From JBDRCC01 sp043822065 [NCBI: archaeon] (GTDB taxonomy: Archaea; Undinarchaeota; CAZHTU01), in assembly GCA_043822065.1 (NCBI GenBank), contig JBDRCC010000006.1, positions 1 to 64,000 of the forward strand: DNA of 64,000 nt, read 5' to 3'. Shown piece after piece: positions 42,065 to 49,594 of this stretch (position 1 is its first letter; the number at the start of each line of letters is the position of its first letter). The notes below the pieces were generated by a model that saw nothing but the letters and a program-made list of their open reading frames with translations, had not been told where the DNA came from and ran no database searches. The position numbers were made by a program, and so were the translations under genes.

Positions 42065-42433
42065 ATGCCAAGAAAAACTAGGCAGAAAGAGCTCCTCCTG
42101 TCAGAGGTGGAAAAACTTGATGTCATCTTCTCTGCAGATGACCTGTTCAAGCTGGCTAGGGAAAAGGACACAAAGATTGGGATTGCAACGGTATACCGCT
42201 TTCTTAGAAACCTAATGGCAAAGCAGCAGCTCCATTCCTACCTATGCAACCGGCGCATGGTATACTCCAAGGATATGAACAGCCACTGCCACTTTATATG
42301 CCAAAAATGCGGAAAAGTTGCTCACTTCAAAGTTGAGGATATCGGATTTATAAAAGAGAAAATAGACGGCCAGCTCTGCCATTTCCAGATAGATGTGCAC
42401 GGGCTCTGCAGAGGCTGTCTAAAAGCCGAGTAG
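42065..42433 (+). CDS. Fur-family transcriptional regulator
   Basis: 122 residues from the ATG at 42065, which has TTAAATAT about 30 nt upstream. The frame is open further 5' but crosses the promoter and the divergent gene. The N-terminal winged helix has FSADDLFKLAREKDTKIGIATVYRFLRNL. The C-terminal half has two CxxC pairs (CQKC and CRGC) for structural zinc plus a His-rich HCHF. It is a metal- or peroxide-responsive DNA-binding repressor; which subtype cannot be told. It probably controls itself and the divergent membrane protein through the inverted repeat at 42038-42060. Confidence 0.85.
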   Translation: MPRKTRQKELLLSEVEKLDVIFSADDLFKLAREKDTKIGIATVYRFLRNLMAKQQLHSYLCNRRMVYSKDMNSHCHFICQKCGKVAHFKVEDIGFIKEKIDGQLCHFQIDVHGLCRGCLKAE

Positions 42434-42460
42434 ATATTTTTTGCATGGCAAGCCCCTTAG

Positions 42461-42517
42461 CATGTGAAAGTAAAATCGAGAGGGGGCAGTCCCCCGACTA
42501 AATGGGGCTTACTATAC
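42461..42517 (-). repeat. rnpB-3'-end-like repeat, copy c (best match)
   Basis: Plus-strand GAAAGTAAAATCGAGAGG at 42466-42483 is identical over 18 bases to 45292-45309, the RNase P RNA 3' terminus and downstream T-run (read on the minus strand). Similarity continues as nGGyAGT. It lies between the Fur gene and the second HEPN gene. Confidence 0.7.
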
Positions 42518-42538
42518 AAATCCTTAACGACATGAAGA

Positions 42539-43084
42539 TTATTCTCCAGATTCGGTTAGAAGAGCATCAATTTTATCTACGAAATCATTTGCGTCCTTTA
42601 CCAATAAATCTGCTGCCTCTCTTTCTATCCCCACTTCAGCCGAGTACTGCGCAGTTTCCCTTTCCCTCCTTGCTCGCCGGAGCTTCATGACATACTCTTC
42701 TTCAAGTTTTTTCGCCTCTCTCAGCGTCTCAAGGTGCTTCTTCTCCAGCAGCCCTTTTCTGACATAATAGCACTCGAGGGCCATACTCGTAGCGGCATGA
42801 TTCTTGCTCCAGAAACCCAATTTACCTATCGCCGCTAAAGCGGCATGGTACATGGCGTAGTAGGAACAGACGACAACCCAGTCGTTAGCTTTGAAATCGT
42901 GAAGCTTGAGAATATCCTGCGCATTCTTAGACTTGTCCAGCAATCTTAGAACCTTTGCAACCAACAGATTATGTCTTGCTTTTTCTATGTGGTTTGGAAC
43001 TAACCTCGCAATGTGAAATCCTTTTCCGAACGTACCTTCTTCTTCAAACTTCCTAAGTTTTTTCTTAAGCTCTTCCGCTTTCAT
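42539..43084 (-). CDS. HEPN-domain protein, partner of MNT nucleotidyltransferase
   Basis: About 181 residues from the ATG at 43084, which overlaps the upstream stop (ATGA). All-helical, with VVCSYYAMYHAALAAIG, a pattern common in HEPN proteins of the larger class, and C-terminal R-E-T-A-Q-Y. As in the other island HEPN protein, an R-x4-Y replaces the RNase R-x4-H. It is probably the toxin or substrate partner of the adjacent nucleotidyltransferase. Sequence similarity to the first HEPN protein is low, so the two pairs are not a recent duplication. Confidence 0.65.
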   Translation of the reverse strand: MKAEELKKKLRKFEEEGTFGKGFHIARLVPNHIEKARHNLLVAKVLRLLDKSKNAQDILKLHDFKANDWVVVCSYYAMYHAALAAIGKLGFWSKNHAATSMALECYYVRKGLLEKKHLETLREAKKLEEEYVMKLRRARRERETAQYSAEVGIEREAADLLVKDANDFVDKIDALLTESGE

Positions 43085-43704
43085 AACTTCACCTCGAACA
43101 CAATATCCCAAAATCTCTTATGGCCAAAAATAATTATGCCATCTGTCAACGCTTCGGTACCGACAGTGGATGTTTCAGAGGCAAGCATTTTTTTCATACT
43201 TTCCAAATCTGCGACAACAGTCGAAATACTCTTGCCATAGCGCATCTCTATAGTACTTGCAATTCTATCAACCACCCCCTTATCCTTTAACGAGGACGAT
43301 AGAGTGAGCAAATCAATATCACTTCTTTCGGTTCCCCCCCCTCTCGCATATGAGCCAAACAACACAACAGACTGTAGTCGTTCGCCAAGTTCTTCTTTAA
43401 CGCCTGATAAAAATTCGTCAACTATTTTCCCTGCACTTGACTTTCTCCCAAAGAGCTCCTCCCGCTCTTCTTCCGTGAGGAGGGACAGATAAGTCTTAGT
43501 TTTTTCAGTGTCCTTCAAGCCAATTTCATACGCCTTTCCAACTCTATTCTTCCCAAGGACCCCTTCCGCGACCAAAGAGTTAACATGCCGGTGCGTCGGC
43601 TCATATGATAATCCAATTCTTTCCGAAAGTTCGCGGATAGTGTAAGTCGCACCAATGTCCCTTCTGTAAGCTTTCAATACTCTAAAGATGTTTTCTAACT
43701 TCAT
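43081..43704 (-). CDS. HTH-fused MNT nucleotidyltransferase, putative antitoxin
   Basis: 207 residues from the ATG at 43704, chosen because two operator-like palindromes and the TATA-like TTTATATTT lie immediately upstream. Residues about 18-50 form a helix-turn-helix (YTIRELSERIGLSYEPTHRHVN). The nucleotidyltransferase core has LFGSYARGGGTERSDIDLLTL. It probably modifies the HEPN partner and represses its own promoter. The longer frame starting at 43785 would include the operator region and is unlikely. Confidence 0.8.
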   Translation of the reverse strand: MKLENIFRVLKAYRRDIGATYTIRELSERIGLSYEPTHRHVNSLVAEGVLGKNRVGKAYEIGLKDTEKTKTYLSLLTEEEREELFGRKSSAGKIVDEFLSGVKEELGERLQSVVLFGSYARGGGTERSDIDLLTLSSSLKDKGVVDRIASTIEMRYGKSISTVVADLESMKKMLASETSTVGTEALTDGIIIFGHKRFWDIVFEVKL

Positions 43705-43740
43705 ATTGGATTTTCCAATAATGTTATTGGATTTCCAAAT
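43705..43740. promoter_or_regulatory. Tandem palindromic operator of second HEPN/MNT pair
   Basis: ATTGGATTTTCCAAT (43705-43719) and ATTGGATTTCCAAAT (43726-43740) are two near-identical palindromes spaced 21 bp start to start, about two helical turns. They lie between the TATA-like element and the ATG, a classic autorepression site for the HTH-bearing antitoxin. Confidence 0.65.
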
Positions 43741-43760
43741 ATAAACTTTTCGCTCCATGA

Positions 43761-43797
43761 AATCAAGGGGCAGTTCCCCGAACAAATGGGGCTTACC
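43761..43797 (-). repeat. rnpB-3'-end-like repeat, copy d
   Basis: Minus strand GGTAAGCCCC, ATTTGTTC, GGGGAACTGCCCC, TTGATTT. It lies between the second HEPN/MNT pair and the ferritin-like gene. CTAACAGTC follows, as downstream of copy b. Confidence 0.6.
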
Positions 43798-43823
43798 TAA
43801 CAGTCAAAGTCCATCTGCCGGAT

Positions 43824-44299
43824 TTACTCTATCCTGTCAATTAGGTCTGAGATGTCCTGTGCGTGTTTCTTCTTCCCTGCGATAAGGGTATGGAACGTGT
43901 CCCTTTGCAGCTTGCTGGAAGCAAGGCGTGCGCCCTTTTCATACATCTCTGCCGCCTTTACCTCTCCTATCAATCCTTCAGTCAGTTTCGCGACAAGTTT
44001 TGAGGTGGCAGGGGTGGCGCGTTTCACCTTTTTGCCAAAGAACTCACGGGATAATAGTTCCAGTACCTTGACATGCTGCTCACTCTCCGCAATAATCTTT
44101 TCAACGATAGCTCGTGCACTCTTTTTGTTTTCTGCGGGGATGTTCGCCCCCCCCCCAGTTCGGTTAACAGTTTTTTGTAGAAATCTATGGACGATAATTC
44201 CCCCGTTATAGCGACTTTGTTGATTAGTGTGATTAATTCTTTGTCCTGAATTCTCTTTTTGTAGTCCATCATCTTTAGCCCCCCCTTTTTTTTGGGCAT
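43824..44299 (-). pseudogene. Ferritin-like protein gene interrupted at a G10 tract
   Basis: The N-terminal part (MPKKKGGLKMMDYKKR to KKLLTELGGG) and the C-terminal part (ANIPAENKK to DISDLIDRIE) are in different frames that meet at ten consecutive C on the plus strand (44147-44156). Eight or eleven bases there would restore one frame of about 158 residues. The joined protein is four-helical with GELSSIDFY, AESEQH and GEVKAAEMY, like ferritin/rubrerythrin-type diiron proteins. The last expected E-x-x-H is K-K-K-H. It may be a sequencing error, a true pseudogene or a phase-variable gene. TTAAATAC about 28 nt upstream supports the start at 44299. Confidence 0.6.
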
Positions 44300-44383
44300 A
44301 TCCCCTTAAGAAAAACAAGTATTTAACACATACGTCTAAACAAACAAAGCCCTAAAATTAAGTAAAGATGCGCCGAGGGGGCG

Positions 44384-45163
44384 TCATCCTTTTTCACGCA
44401 AGGCTTGATTTAACCAGTCAGAGGCATACTCCGCTATTTCTTGCCAGCCCGGTTCCCCAATGACCCAGTGGGCATGGTTCGCGAATTCCTTGTAAGTTGA
44501 AACAGCCTTATATTTATCTGCAACTTTCCGAACAACTGAAGCAGGAGTGATCCTATCCTCGGCTCCGGCAACAACCAGAACAGGACAAGTAACCTTTGAT
44601 TCATCAACGTTTGCCGCCCCCTTGGAATCAAGAAGCCAGAATCCGATTTCGTATGCTGCCCGCCCTGACTCGTAAACAAATTTGTCAAAAGCCTCCTTTT
44701 GCTCATCGGCCGTGAGTAAATGCATCATCGAATACGCCGCATCATCAAAACCTTGCCGCATTGGCTTTCTCCAAAAGCCCCATTTTGTGAATACGCCCCA
44801 AAAACTTTTTATCACCGATGGCGTTAAGGCTATAATCCCCCGTGGTGATGCGGGAGTTAACAAAACAAGGGCTTTAGCCAATCCCCGGCTCCCAAGGATT
44901 TGTGCGAGAAGCCCGCCCATTGAGTGTCCCATCAGGATAGGGGTCGCGTCAAGCTCTCTAATTTTGTTCTCAAGGTCTTCAGCATAATCCAATATGCTGG
45001 TTGTTCCCAATAGGGGATTGGGGGTTTCACCCGGGCCCATATCATGAAAGCGCAGAGTGGGGTTAATACAATGATAACCATTCTCCTCGAAAAATTTCTT
45101 GTAGTTCTCCCAACACCATCCGCCACCCCACATACCATGAATCATTATTATTGTTTCAGTCAT
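44384..45163 (-). CDS. Alpha/beta-fold hydrolase
   Basis: 259 residues from the ATG at 45163. It shows MIHGMWGGGWCW (oxyanion loop), the nucleophile elbow GHSMGG, the acid in AGAEDRITPA and the catalytic His in NHAHWVIGE: a complete Ser-Asp-His triad. A soluble esterase, lipase or carboxylesterase-like enzyme; substrate unknown. Unlike most first genes here it has a bacterial-style GGAGG before the ATG, which with its place in the island suggests lateral acquisition. An alternative ATG at 45187 lies upstream of the SD. Confidence 0.85.
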   Translation of the reverse strand: MTETIIMIHGMWGGGWCWENYKKFFEENGYHCINPTLRFHDMGPGETPNPLLGTTSILDYAEDLENKIRELDATPILMGHSMGGLLAQILGSRGLAKALVLLTPASPRGIIALTPSVIKSFWGVFTKWGFWRKPMRQGFDDAAYSMMHLLTADEQKEAFDKFVYESGRAAYEIGFWLLDSKGAANVDESKVTCPVLVVAGAEDRITPASVVRKVADKYKAVSTYKEFANHAHWVIGEPGWQEIAEYASDWLNQALREKG

Positions 45164-45169
45164 GATTTG

Positions 45170-45174
45170 CCTCC
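45170..45174 (-). promoter_or_regulatory. Shine-Dalgarno site of island hydrolase
   Basis: GGAGG on the minus strand ends 6 nt before the ATG at 45163. It decides the start against the ATG at 45187. Confidence 0.6.
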
Positions 45175-45269
45175 GTTCGTTCAGCAATTTTGCATAATGC
45201 CCTATGCAGATATTTTTATATGCAATTGTTTATATAAAATATATTTGGTCACTACTGAACCTTTTCCTA

Positions 45270-45281
45270 CGGTAAGCCCCA
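45270..45281 (-). repeat. Second GGGGCTTACC copy just beyond the rnpB 3' end
   Basis: Minus strand GTGGGGCTTACCG repeats the GGGGCTTAC of the RNase P RNA conserved region V, 34-40 nt beyond the first copy and in the same orientation. It could be a remnant of an earlier rnpB 3' end displaced by integration. Confidence 0.5.
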
Positions 45282-45303
45282 CCTATTGTGCGAAAGTAAA
45301 ATC

Positions 45304-45609
45304 GAGAGGAGGTAGTAAGCCCCATTCTGTTCAGGCCGCGGAAAACTTCACGCAAGGCCCTCTACGGCATTAGACTGAGCGTCTTAGACTTGCACCCGCC
45401 GGGGCCATGGCCGTTTCATTCCCATCCGCCGCCTCAGGTTTTCCATCATCACAAGGCGGAAAGGATATCGTTTCTGATCCTGGCCCTGCCAGTCTCCCGG
45501 CAGCGCTTGCGCGCCAGTTTCGGCAGGATAGATTCCAGCCGAGGTGTGGGGACTTTCCTCGCCCCTTCGCGTTTGAATGCTTAGGGACGGCGGCCGTTCT
45601 CCCCCTCTC
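45304..45609 (-). ncRNA. rnpB: RNase P RNA
   Basis: On the minus strand this about 306-nt segment has the conserved region I sequence GAGGAAAGTCC (45550-45560) and near its 3' end the region V sequence ACAGAATGGGGCTTA (45316-45330), the two strands of helix P4. The 5' end GAGAGGGGG pairs with the 3' end CCTCCTCTC to close helix P1, which fixes both termini. No protein frame is credible. GTTTTTAAAAGC (45630-45641) is a TATA box 25 nt upstream of the 5' end, and GATTTTACTTT after the 3' end is a T-rich terminator. It is the catalytic RNA that matures tRNA 5' ends. Confidence 0.9.
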
Positions 45610-45629
45610 ACTATAGATAGGGCTCCCTG

Positions 45630-45641
45630 CTTTTAAAAACC
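45630..45641 (-). promoter_or_regulatory. rnpB: TATA box of rnpB
   Basis: Minus-strand GGTTTTTAAAAG/GC, centred about 26 nt before the P1-defined 5' end at 45609. It is divergent from the antiporter promoter (TTTATAAA at 45682-45689). Confidence 0.65.
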
Positions 45642-45712
45642 TTTCGCCAAGCCCCCTGGGCTCAGCCCCATGACAGTTAGCTTTATAAAAATTCGTAGCA
45701 TAGTCACATGGC

Positions 45713-47434
45713 ATGGATGTTCCGTTCTTCGCAGAGCTAACTGCAATCATCGTAACTACGTTGGCAGTCTCAGGCGCCCTCCGCCTGCTGAAGCAGCCGC
45801 TGATAATAGGCTATATCCTCTCCGGGGCCATAATCGGCCCTGCGGCGCTGAACCTTGTGCGCTCCCACGACGCTATTGCGAACTTTTCCCAGTTGGGCGT
45901 AGTCTTCCTGCTGTTCATCGTCGGGCTCAACCTGAACCCAAGGGTGATACGGGACGTGGGGAAAGTCGCGCTTGTGACGGGCGTGGGGCAGGTGGCATTT
46001 ACAGTCGCCTTCGCACTTCTGCTCTGCAAGCTCATAGGTTTCACCCTCATCGAGTCCCTTTATGTCTCAATAGCCCTTGCCTTCAGCAGCACAATCATCA
46101 TAATGAAGCTGCTCTCGGACAAGAAGGAGATGGAGACCCTTTTTGCAAGAATCTCCATAGGGTTCCTTATAGTCCAAGACATCATCGCGATTGTCCTGCT
46201 TGTCGCCATCTCCTCGCTTGCAGGCGGGGCGAACGTTACCCTCCTCATTACGGAGACTCTTTTCAGGGGCCTTTTGATAATGATTGCCCTTGTTGCAGTC
46301 AGCCTGTACGCCCTGCCCAAAATAGTGGCAGAAGTTGCCAAGTCGCAGGAGTTCCTGTTCCTGTTCTCCCTAGGGTGGTGCCTGTCCGTTGCGACCGCAT
46401 TCCACTACGCGAATTTCTCCATTGAGGCTGGGGCGCTCTTAGCCGGAATTGCGCTCTCTATCAGCCCCTACCACTACGAGATAAGCTCCAGGATGCGGCC
46501 CCTGCGGGACTTTTTCATAATCCTCTTCTTCATATGGCTTGGCTCCCAGATGCAGTTTGCGAACTTTGCCGCGCAGGTGCCCATCGGCATCGCCCTCTCA
46601 GCACTTGTGCTCTTCGGGAACCCGCTCATAGTCATGACCCTGATGGGCCTGCTCAACTACACCAAGCGGAACAGCTTCAAGGCAGGCCTAACGGTTGCGC
46701 AGATAAGCGAGTTCTCTCTTATAATAGTCGCGCTCGGGGTGAAGCTGGGGCACCTATCCGCAGAATTTCTGTCGCTACTCACTTTTGTCGGGTTGCTGAC
46801 GATGGGCGGCTCGACCTACATGATACTCTACTCCGACCGGCTTTACGGCATTCTGTCCAAGCGCCTCTCAATTTTTGAACGGAAGGGGAGGAAGATTGAC
46901 GAGCACAGGTACCACAAGGACCATAGCTACGACATAATCCTCTTCGGGTATGACCGCATCGGGTATGACATCCTCGAGTCCCTCAAGAAGATAAAGCGGA
47001 CCTTCCTCGTGATTGACTATGACCCGGAACTAATCGTGAAGCTCTCGAAGGAAGGGTATGACTGCAAGTATGGGGACGCAAACGACTCCGAGCTCCTAAA
47101 CGACCTCAATATGTCTGACACGAAGATGGTAGTTTCAACCATACCAACCATCGACACAAACCTCCTGATTATAAACAAGGTCAAGGAAGCGAACGACCGC
47201 ACGATTATCGCAATCGTTTCCCACCAGATTGATGACGCACTGAGGCTCTATGACGCAGGTGCGACCTATGTCATACTGCCGCATTTCCTCGGCGGCCGGT
47301 ACCTCTCGACAATGATCGAGCGCAACAAGCTCGACATAAACAAGTTCCTCCGGGAGCGCGCCCTCCACATCTCCGACATCAAGGCGAGGAAAGAAAGGGG
47401 GCACGAGCATCCAAGGCACGAGAAGCACCATTGA
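45713..47434 (+). CDS. CPA2-type cation:proton antiporter with TrkA-N domain
   Basis: 573 residues. Residues 1-380 contain about 12 TM segments of the Na+/H+ exchanger (KefB/NapA-like) fold, beginning QPLIIGYILSGAIIGP. From about residue 400 there is a Rossmann RCK/TrkA-N domain (IILFGYDRIGYDI, with Tyr in the usual Gly-rich loop). The C-terminus is basic and His-rich. It probably exchanges K+ or Na+ for protons under nucleotide control. TTTATAAA is 28 nt before the ATG, so the mRNA is probably leaderless. Confidence 0.88.
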   Translation: MDVPFFAELTAIIVTTLAVSGALRLLKQPLIIGYILSGAIIGPAALNLVRSHDAIANFSQLGVVFLLFIVGLNLNPRVIRDVGKVALVTGVGQVAFTVAFALLLCKLIGFTLIESLYVSIALAFSSTIIIMKLLSDKKEMETLFARISIGFLIVQDIIAIVLLVAISSLAGGANVTLLITETLFRGLLIMIALVAVSLYALPKIVAEVAKSQEFLFLFSLGWCLSVATAFHYANFSIEAGALLAGIALSISPYHYEISSRMRPLRDFFIILFFIWLGSQMQFANFAAQVPIGIALSALVLFGNPLIVMTLMGLLNYTKRNSFKAGLTVAQISEFSLIIVALGVKLGHLSAEFLSLLTFVGLLTMGGSTYMILYSDRLYGILSKRLSIFERKGRKIDEHRYHKDHSYDIILFGYDRIGYDILESLKKIKRTFLVIDYDPELIVKLSKEGYDCKYGDANDSELLNDLNMSDTKMVVSTIPTIDTNLLIINKVKEANDRTIIAIVSHQIDDALRLYDAGATYVILPHFLGGRYLSTMIERNKLDINKFLRERALHISDIKARKERGHEHPRHEKHH

Positions 47435-47486
47435 GATGCCGCGGGCGCCACAATAACTACTTATAAGCCCCAGTAATTTTACCCAT

Positions 47487-47843
47487 ATGATAAGCCTAAA
47501 AAAAGCAAAACCCCAGAAAAAGAAGCCGAAAACCGCAGCAAAGCTGCCGCCAAAAAAGGCGCTAACCCTCCCGTACGAGGAGTTCAAGAACCTTATAGCC
47601 AAGCTCATTGTCCTGGACATCGCGGTGGAGAACGTCTTCAACCACGGCCCGACGCCGCGGATAGTCGCAAACCTCTCCGCAGACAAGATAAACCTCCGCC
47701 AGGCGCTCAACTCCCTGAACGGGTCTTGCCCCGACTGCAAGCGGCTCTTTATAACCGTCGTTGACGAGCACAACAAGCGCGCAGAGAACATCCAGAAGGA
47801 GAAGAAGAAAGAGGAGATGAAGTTCGACAGGCGCGTCTACTGA
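47487..47843 (+). CDS. Basic protein of unknown function
   Basis: 118 residues with a Lys/Pro-rich N-terminus, a helical core (FKNLIAKLIVLDIAVENVFNHG) and a CPDC pair. The C-terminus is charged. No signal or TM. Its stop overlaps the ATG of the TauE-like permease by one base, so they are co-translated. I do not recognise a family. Confidence 0.6.
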   Translation: MISLKKAKPQKKKPKTAAKLPPKKALTLPYEEFKNLIAKLIVLDIAVENVFNHGPTPRIVANLSADKINLRQALNSLNGSCPDCKRLFITVVDEHNKRAENIQKEKKKEEMKFDRRVY

Positions 47844-48574
47844 TGGTTGAGCCGTCTGTCTTAGCGATATCTATACTTGTAATCCTGGTTGCCTACACTG
47901 TCAAAGGGTTCACAGGGTTCGGACCAGCCCTGATAAGTGTCCCCCTCCTCAGCATATTTTTGGACATCAAGTTTGTCCTTCCTGTCGTCCTCCTCCTCGA
48001 CCTTGTTTCGTCTTCAATAATCCTCTGGCAGGAGCGCGGGAAAGTCCAGCTCAGGGGAGCCCTCCCGATCCTCCTTTTCTATGTCCTGGGCACCCTTGCT
48101 GGCTATTTTATCCTTGTCTCCATTTCAGCATCTGTGCTTGAGGCAGCCCTCGGGGCATTCATTATCATTTTTGCCATCAGGATTTTCCTCCGCAAAAACA
48201 CGTCCAAGCTAAGCCGCAGGCTCGACACTTATGCGAAATCCGCAGCAGGGCTTGGAAGCGGAATTCTCGGCTCCCTGTTCGGCACGAACGGCCCGCCGCT
48301 TGTCATATACTACTCCCGCACCCTGGAGGACAAAAAGCAAATCCGCGCGGCTACAGCCCCGTTCTTTGTGATAGACTGCCTTTGGAGGGGAGGGATGTAC
48401 GCCTTTATCGGCATGTTCAGCGCGTCCACATTCGAGTTTTTTGGCTATCTCCTAATCCCGCTTCTCATTGGGGTGTTTATCGGCTCAAAACTGCACCTAA
48501 GAGTAGGCAAAGAAGCCTTCACAAAAGCGGTTGCTCTGATTTTAATAATCGCAGGGCTCAGGCTCCTGCTCTGA
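47843..48574 (+). CDS. TauE/SafE (TSUP) family permease
   Basis: 243 residues with about eight TM helices in two halves. The first half opens with KGFTGFGPALISVPLL and the second with GLGSGILGSLFGTNGPPLVIYY, the paired signature of TSUP permeases. These carry sulfonates, sulfite or other small anions; the substrate cannot be read here. Co-translated with the upstream basic protein and convergent with the YhaM-like gene, whose stop abuts it. Confidence 0.82.
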   Translation: MVEPSVLAISILVILVAYTVKGFTGFGPALISVPLLSIFLDIKFVLPVVLLLDLVSSSIILWQERGKVQLRGALPILLFYVLGTLAGYFILVSISASVLEAALGAFIIIFAIRIFLRKNTSKLSRRLDTYAKSAAGLGSGILGSLFGTNGPPLVIYYSRTLEDKKQIRAATAPFFVIDCLWRGGMYAFIGMFSASTFEFFGYLLIPLLIGVFIGSKLHLRVGKEAFTKAVALILIIAGLRLLL

Positions 48575-49528
48575 TCACTTCATGTAGATGTACCTGTCGA
48601 GCATCTTGTCGAAGACCCACGTCTCGCCGGTGTCCTCTATCTCAAGGAACGCCTTCACCTGGGAGTCGAAATAGTCAGCGTAATGCAGGGTGGCTGCTTC
48701 CGGAATCTTCGGCCTCCTTGGCGAGCCCCATTCCAGCTCGCCATGGTGGCTTACCAGCATGTGGTCCAGCTTCATCTTCAGGTCTTCCGGGAAATTGCCA
48801 ATTTTCTTTATCTTTTCCTGGAGCATTTCAGACCCTATTGAGATGTGCCCCCTGAGCCTTCCTTCGTCAGTGAACTCGATGCTTGTGGTAACCACATACT
48901 CCCGCATCTTCCCAATGTCGTGGAGAACCGCGCCAGCCATGAGCAGGTCCTTGTCCATCCAGGGGTAATAGCTTGAGCATGCCTCGCAAAGCTCAATGAC
49001 GCCGACCGTGTGCTCCAAAAGCCCGCCAATGTACCCGTGGTGCCTCTTTTTTGAGCCAGGGCACCTTTTGAAGTCCTCTGCAAATTTCGGGTCGCTGAAA
49101 AACGCCTCGAGGAGCCTCCTCAGGTGCTCGTTCTTTATCGCAGCCTTTACCTCAAGCAAGTACTTGTAAAGGGCGTCCAGGTCGCGGGCGGACGTCTCGA
49201 CGAAGTCCTCCGTTTCGTAATCCGTGGTCTTTTCGAGCGTGTTGTAGTTAGCATCAACAGCCAGCTGGGCTTCGCCCTGGTAGTCCTTGACGCTCCCGCT
49301 GACGTTTATGACATCGCCTACGTTCAGGCTGCTATAGAGGCTCTTTGTCTGCCCCGAGTCTTTTCCCCAGTACCGCAGGCTTACGTCGCCGGTCGCATCC
49401 CCGACGGTCAGCCCGAACCAGTACCCTTCCTTGTCCTTGTACTTGTTCAGCCCCGCCTTGTGGCGGACGGCATACTTCGAGTTGGTGTCCATCCCCACCG
49501 TAAGCTCTTTTATGAATTCGCGTTTCAT
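48575..49528 (-). CDS. YhaM-like 3'-5' exoribonuclease (OB + HD domains)
   Basis: 317 residues. Residues 1-105 form an OB-fold (GLTVGDATGDVSLRYWG). Residues about 150-300 form an HD domain with HHGYIGGLLEHT, the HD pair in AVLHDIGK, and SHHGELEWGSPRRPKIPEA, which is diagnostic for the YhaM family. It degrades RNA or single-stranded DNA from the 3' end in a metal-dependent way. HD-type metal ligands are all present. Confidence 0.85.
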   Translation of the reverse strand: MKREFIKELTVGMDTNSKYAVRHKAGLNKYKDKEGYWFGLTVGDATGDVSLRYWGKDSGQTKSLYSSLNVGDVINVSGSVKDYQGEAQLAVDANYNTLEKTTDYETEDFVETSARDLDALYKYLLEVKAAIKNEHLRRLLEAFFSDPKFAEDFKRCPGSKKRHHGYIGGLLEHTVGVIELCEACSSYYPWMDKDLLMAGAVLHDIGKMREYVVTTSIEFTDEGRLRGHISIGSEMLQEKIKKIGNFPEDLKMKLDHMLVSHHGELEWGSPRRPKIPEAATLHYADYFDSQVKAFLEIEDTGETWVFDKMLDRYIYMK

Positions 49529-49594
49529 CCGAGGGTACTAAGCGCTTCCCCTATTTATTTATATCCCCCTTCCATCTAGTTGTGGGGGTGCATC

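Noticed and set aside
44024-44318. Two overlapping short genes at the ferritin-like locus
   Set aside because: They are better explained as one gene split by the G10 tract; the N-terminus of the longer frame is nonsensical before the tract.
39757-45330. CRISPR array
   Set aside because: The repeats are 1-1.6 kb apart with genes between them and no regular spacers; no cas genes are present.
39757-45330. Integron cassette array with attC sites
   Set aside because: The repeats lack the GTTRRRY/RYYYAAC boundary motifs of attC and no integron integrase is visible. Similarity to the rnpB 3' end explains them better.
45188-45712. Several short protein frames in both directions between the hydrolase and the antiporter
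   Set aside because: The region is RNase P RNA with conserved regions I and V and a closing P1 helix; the frames have no initiation context.
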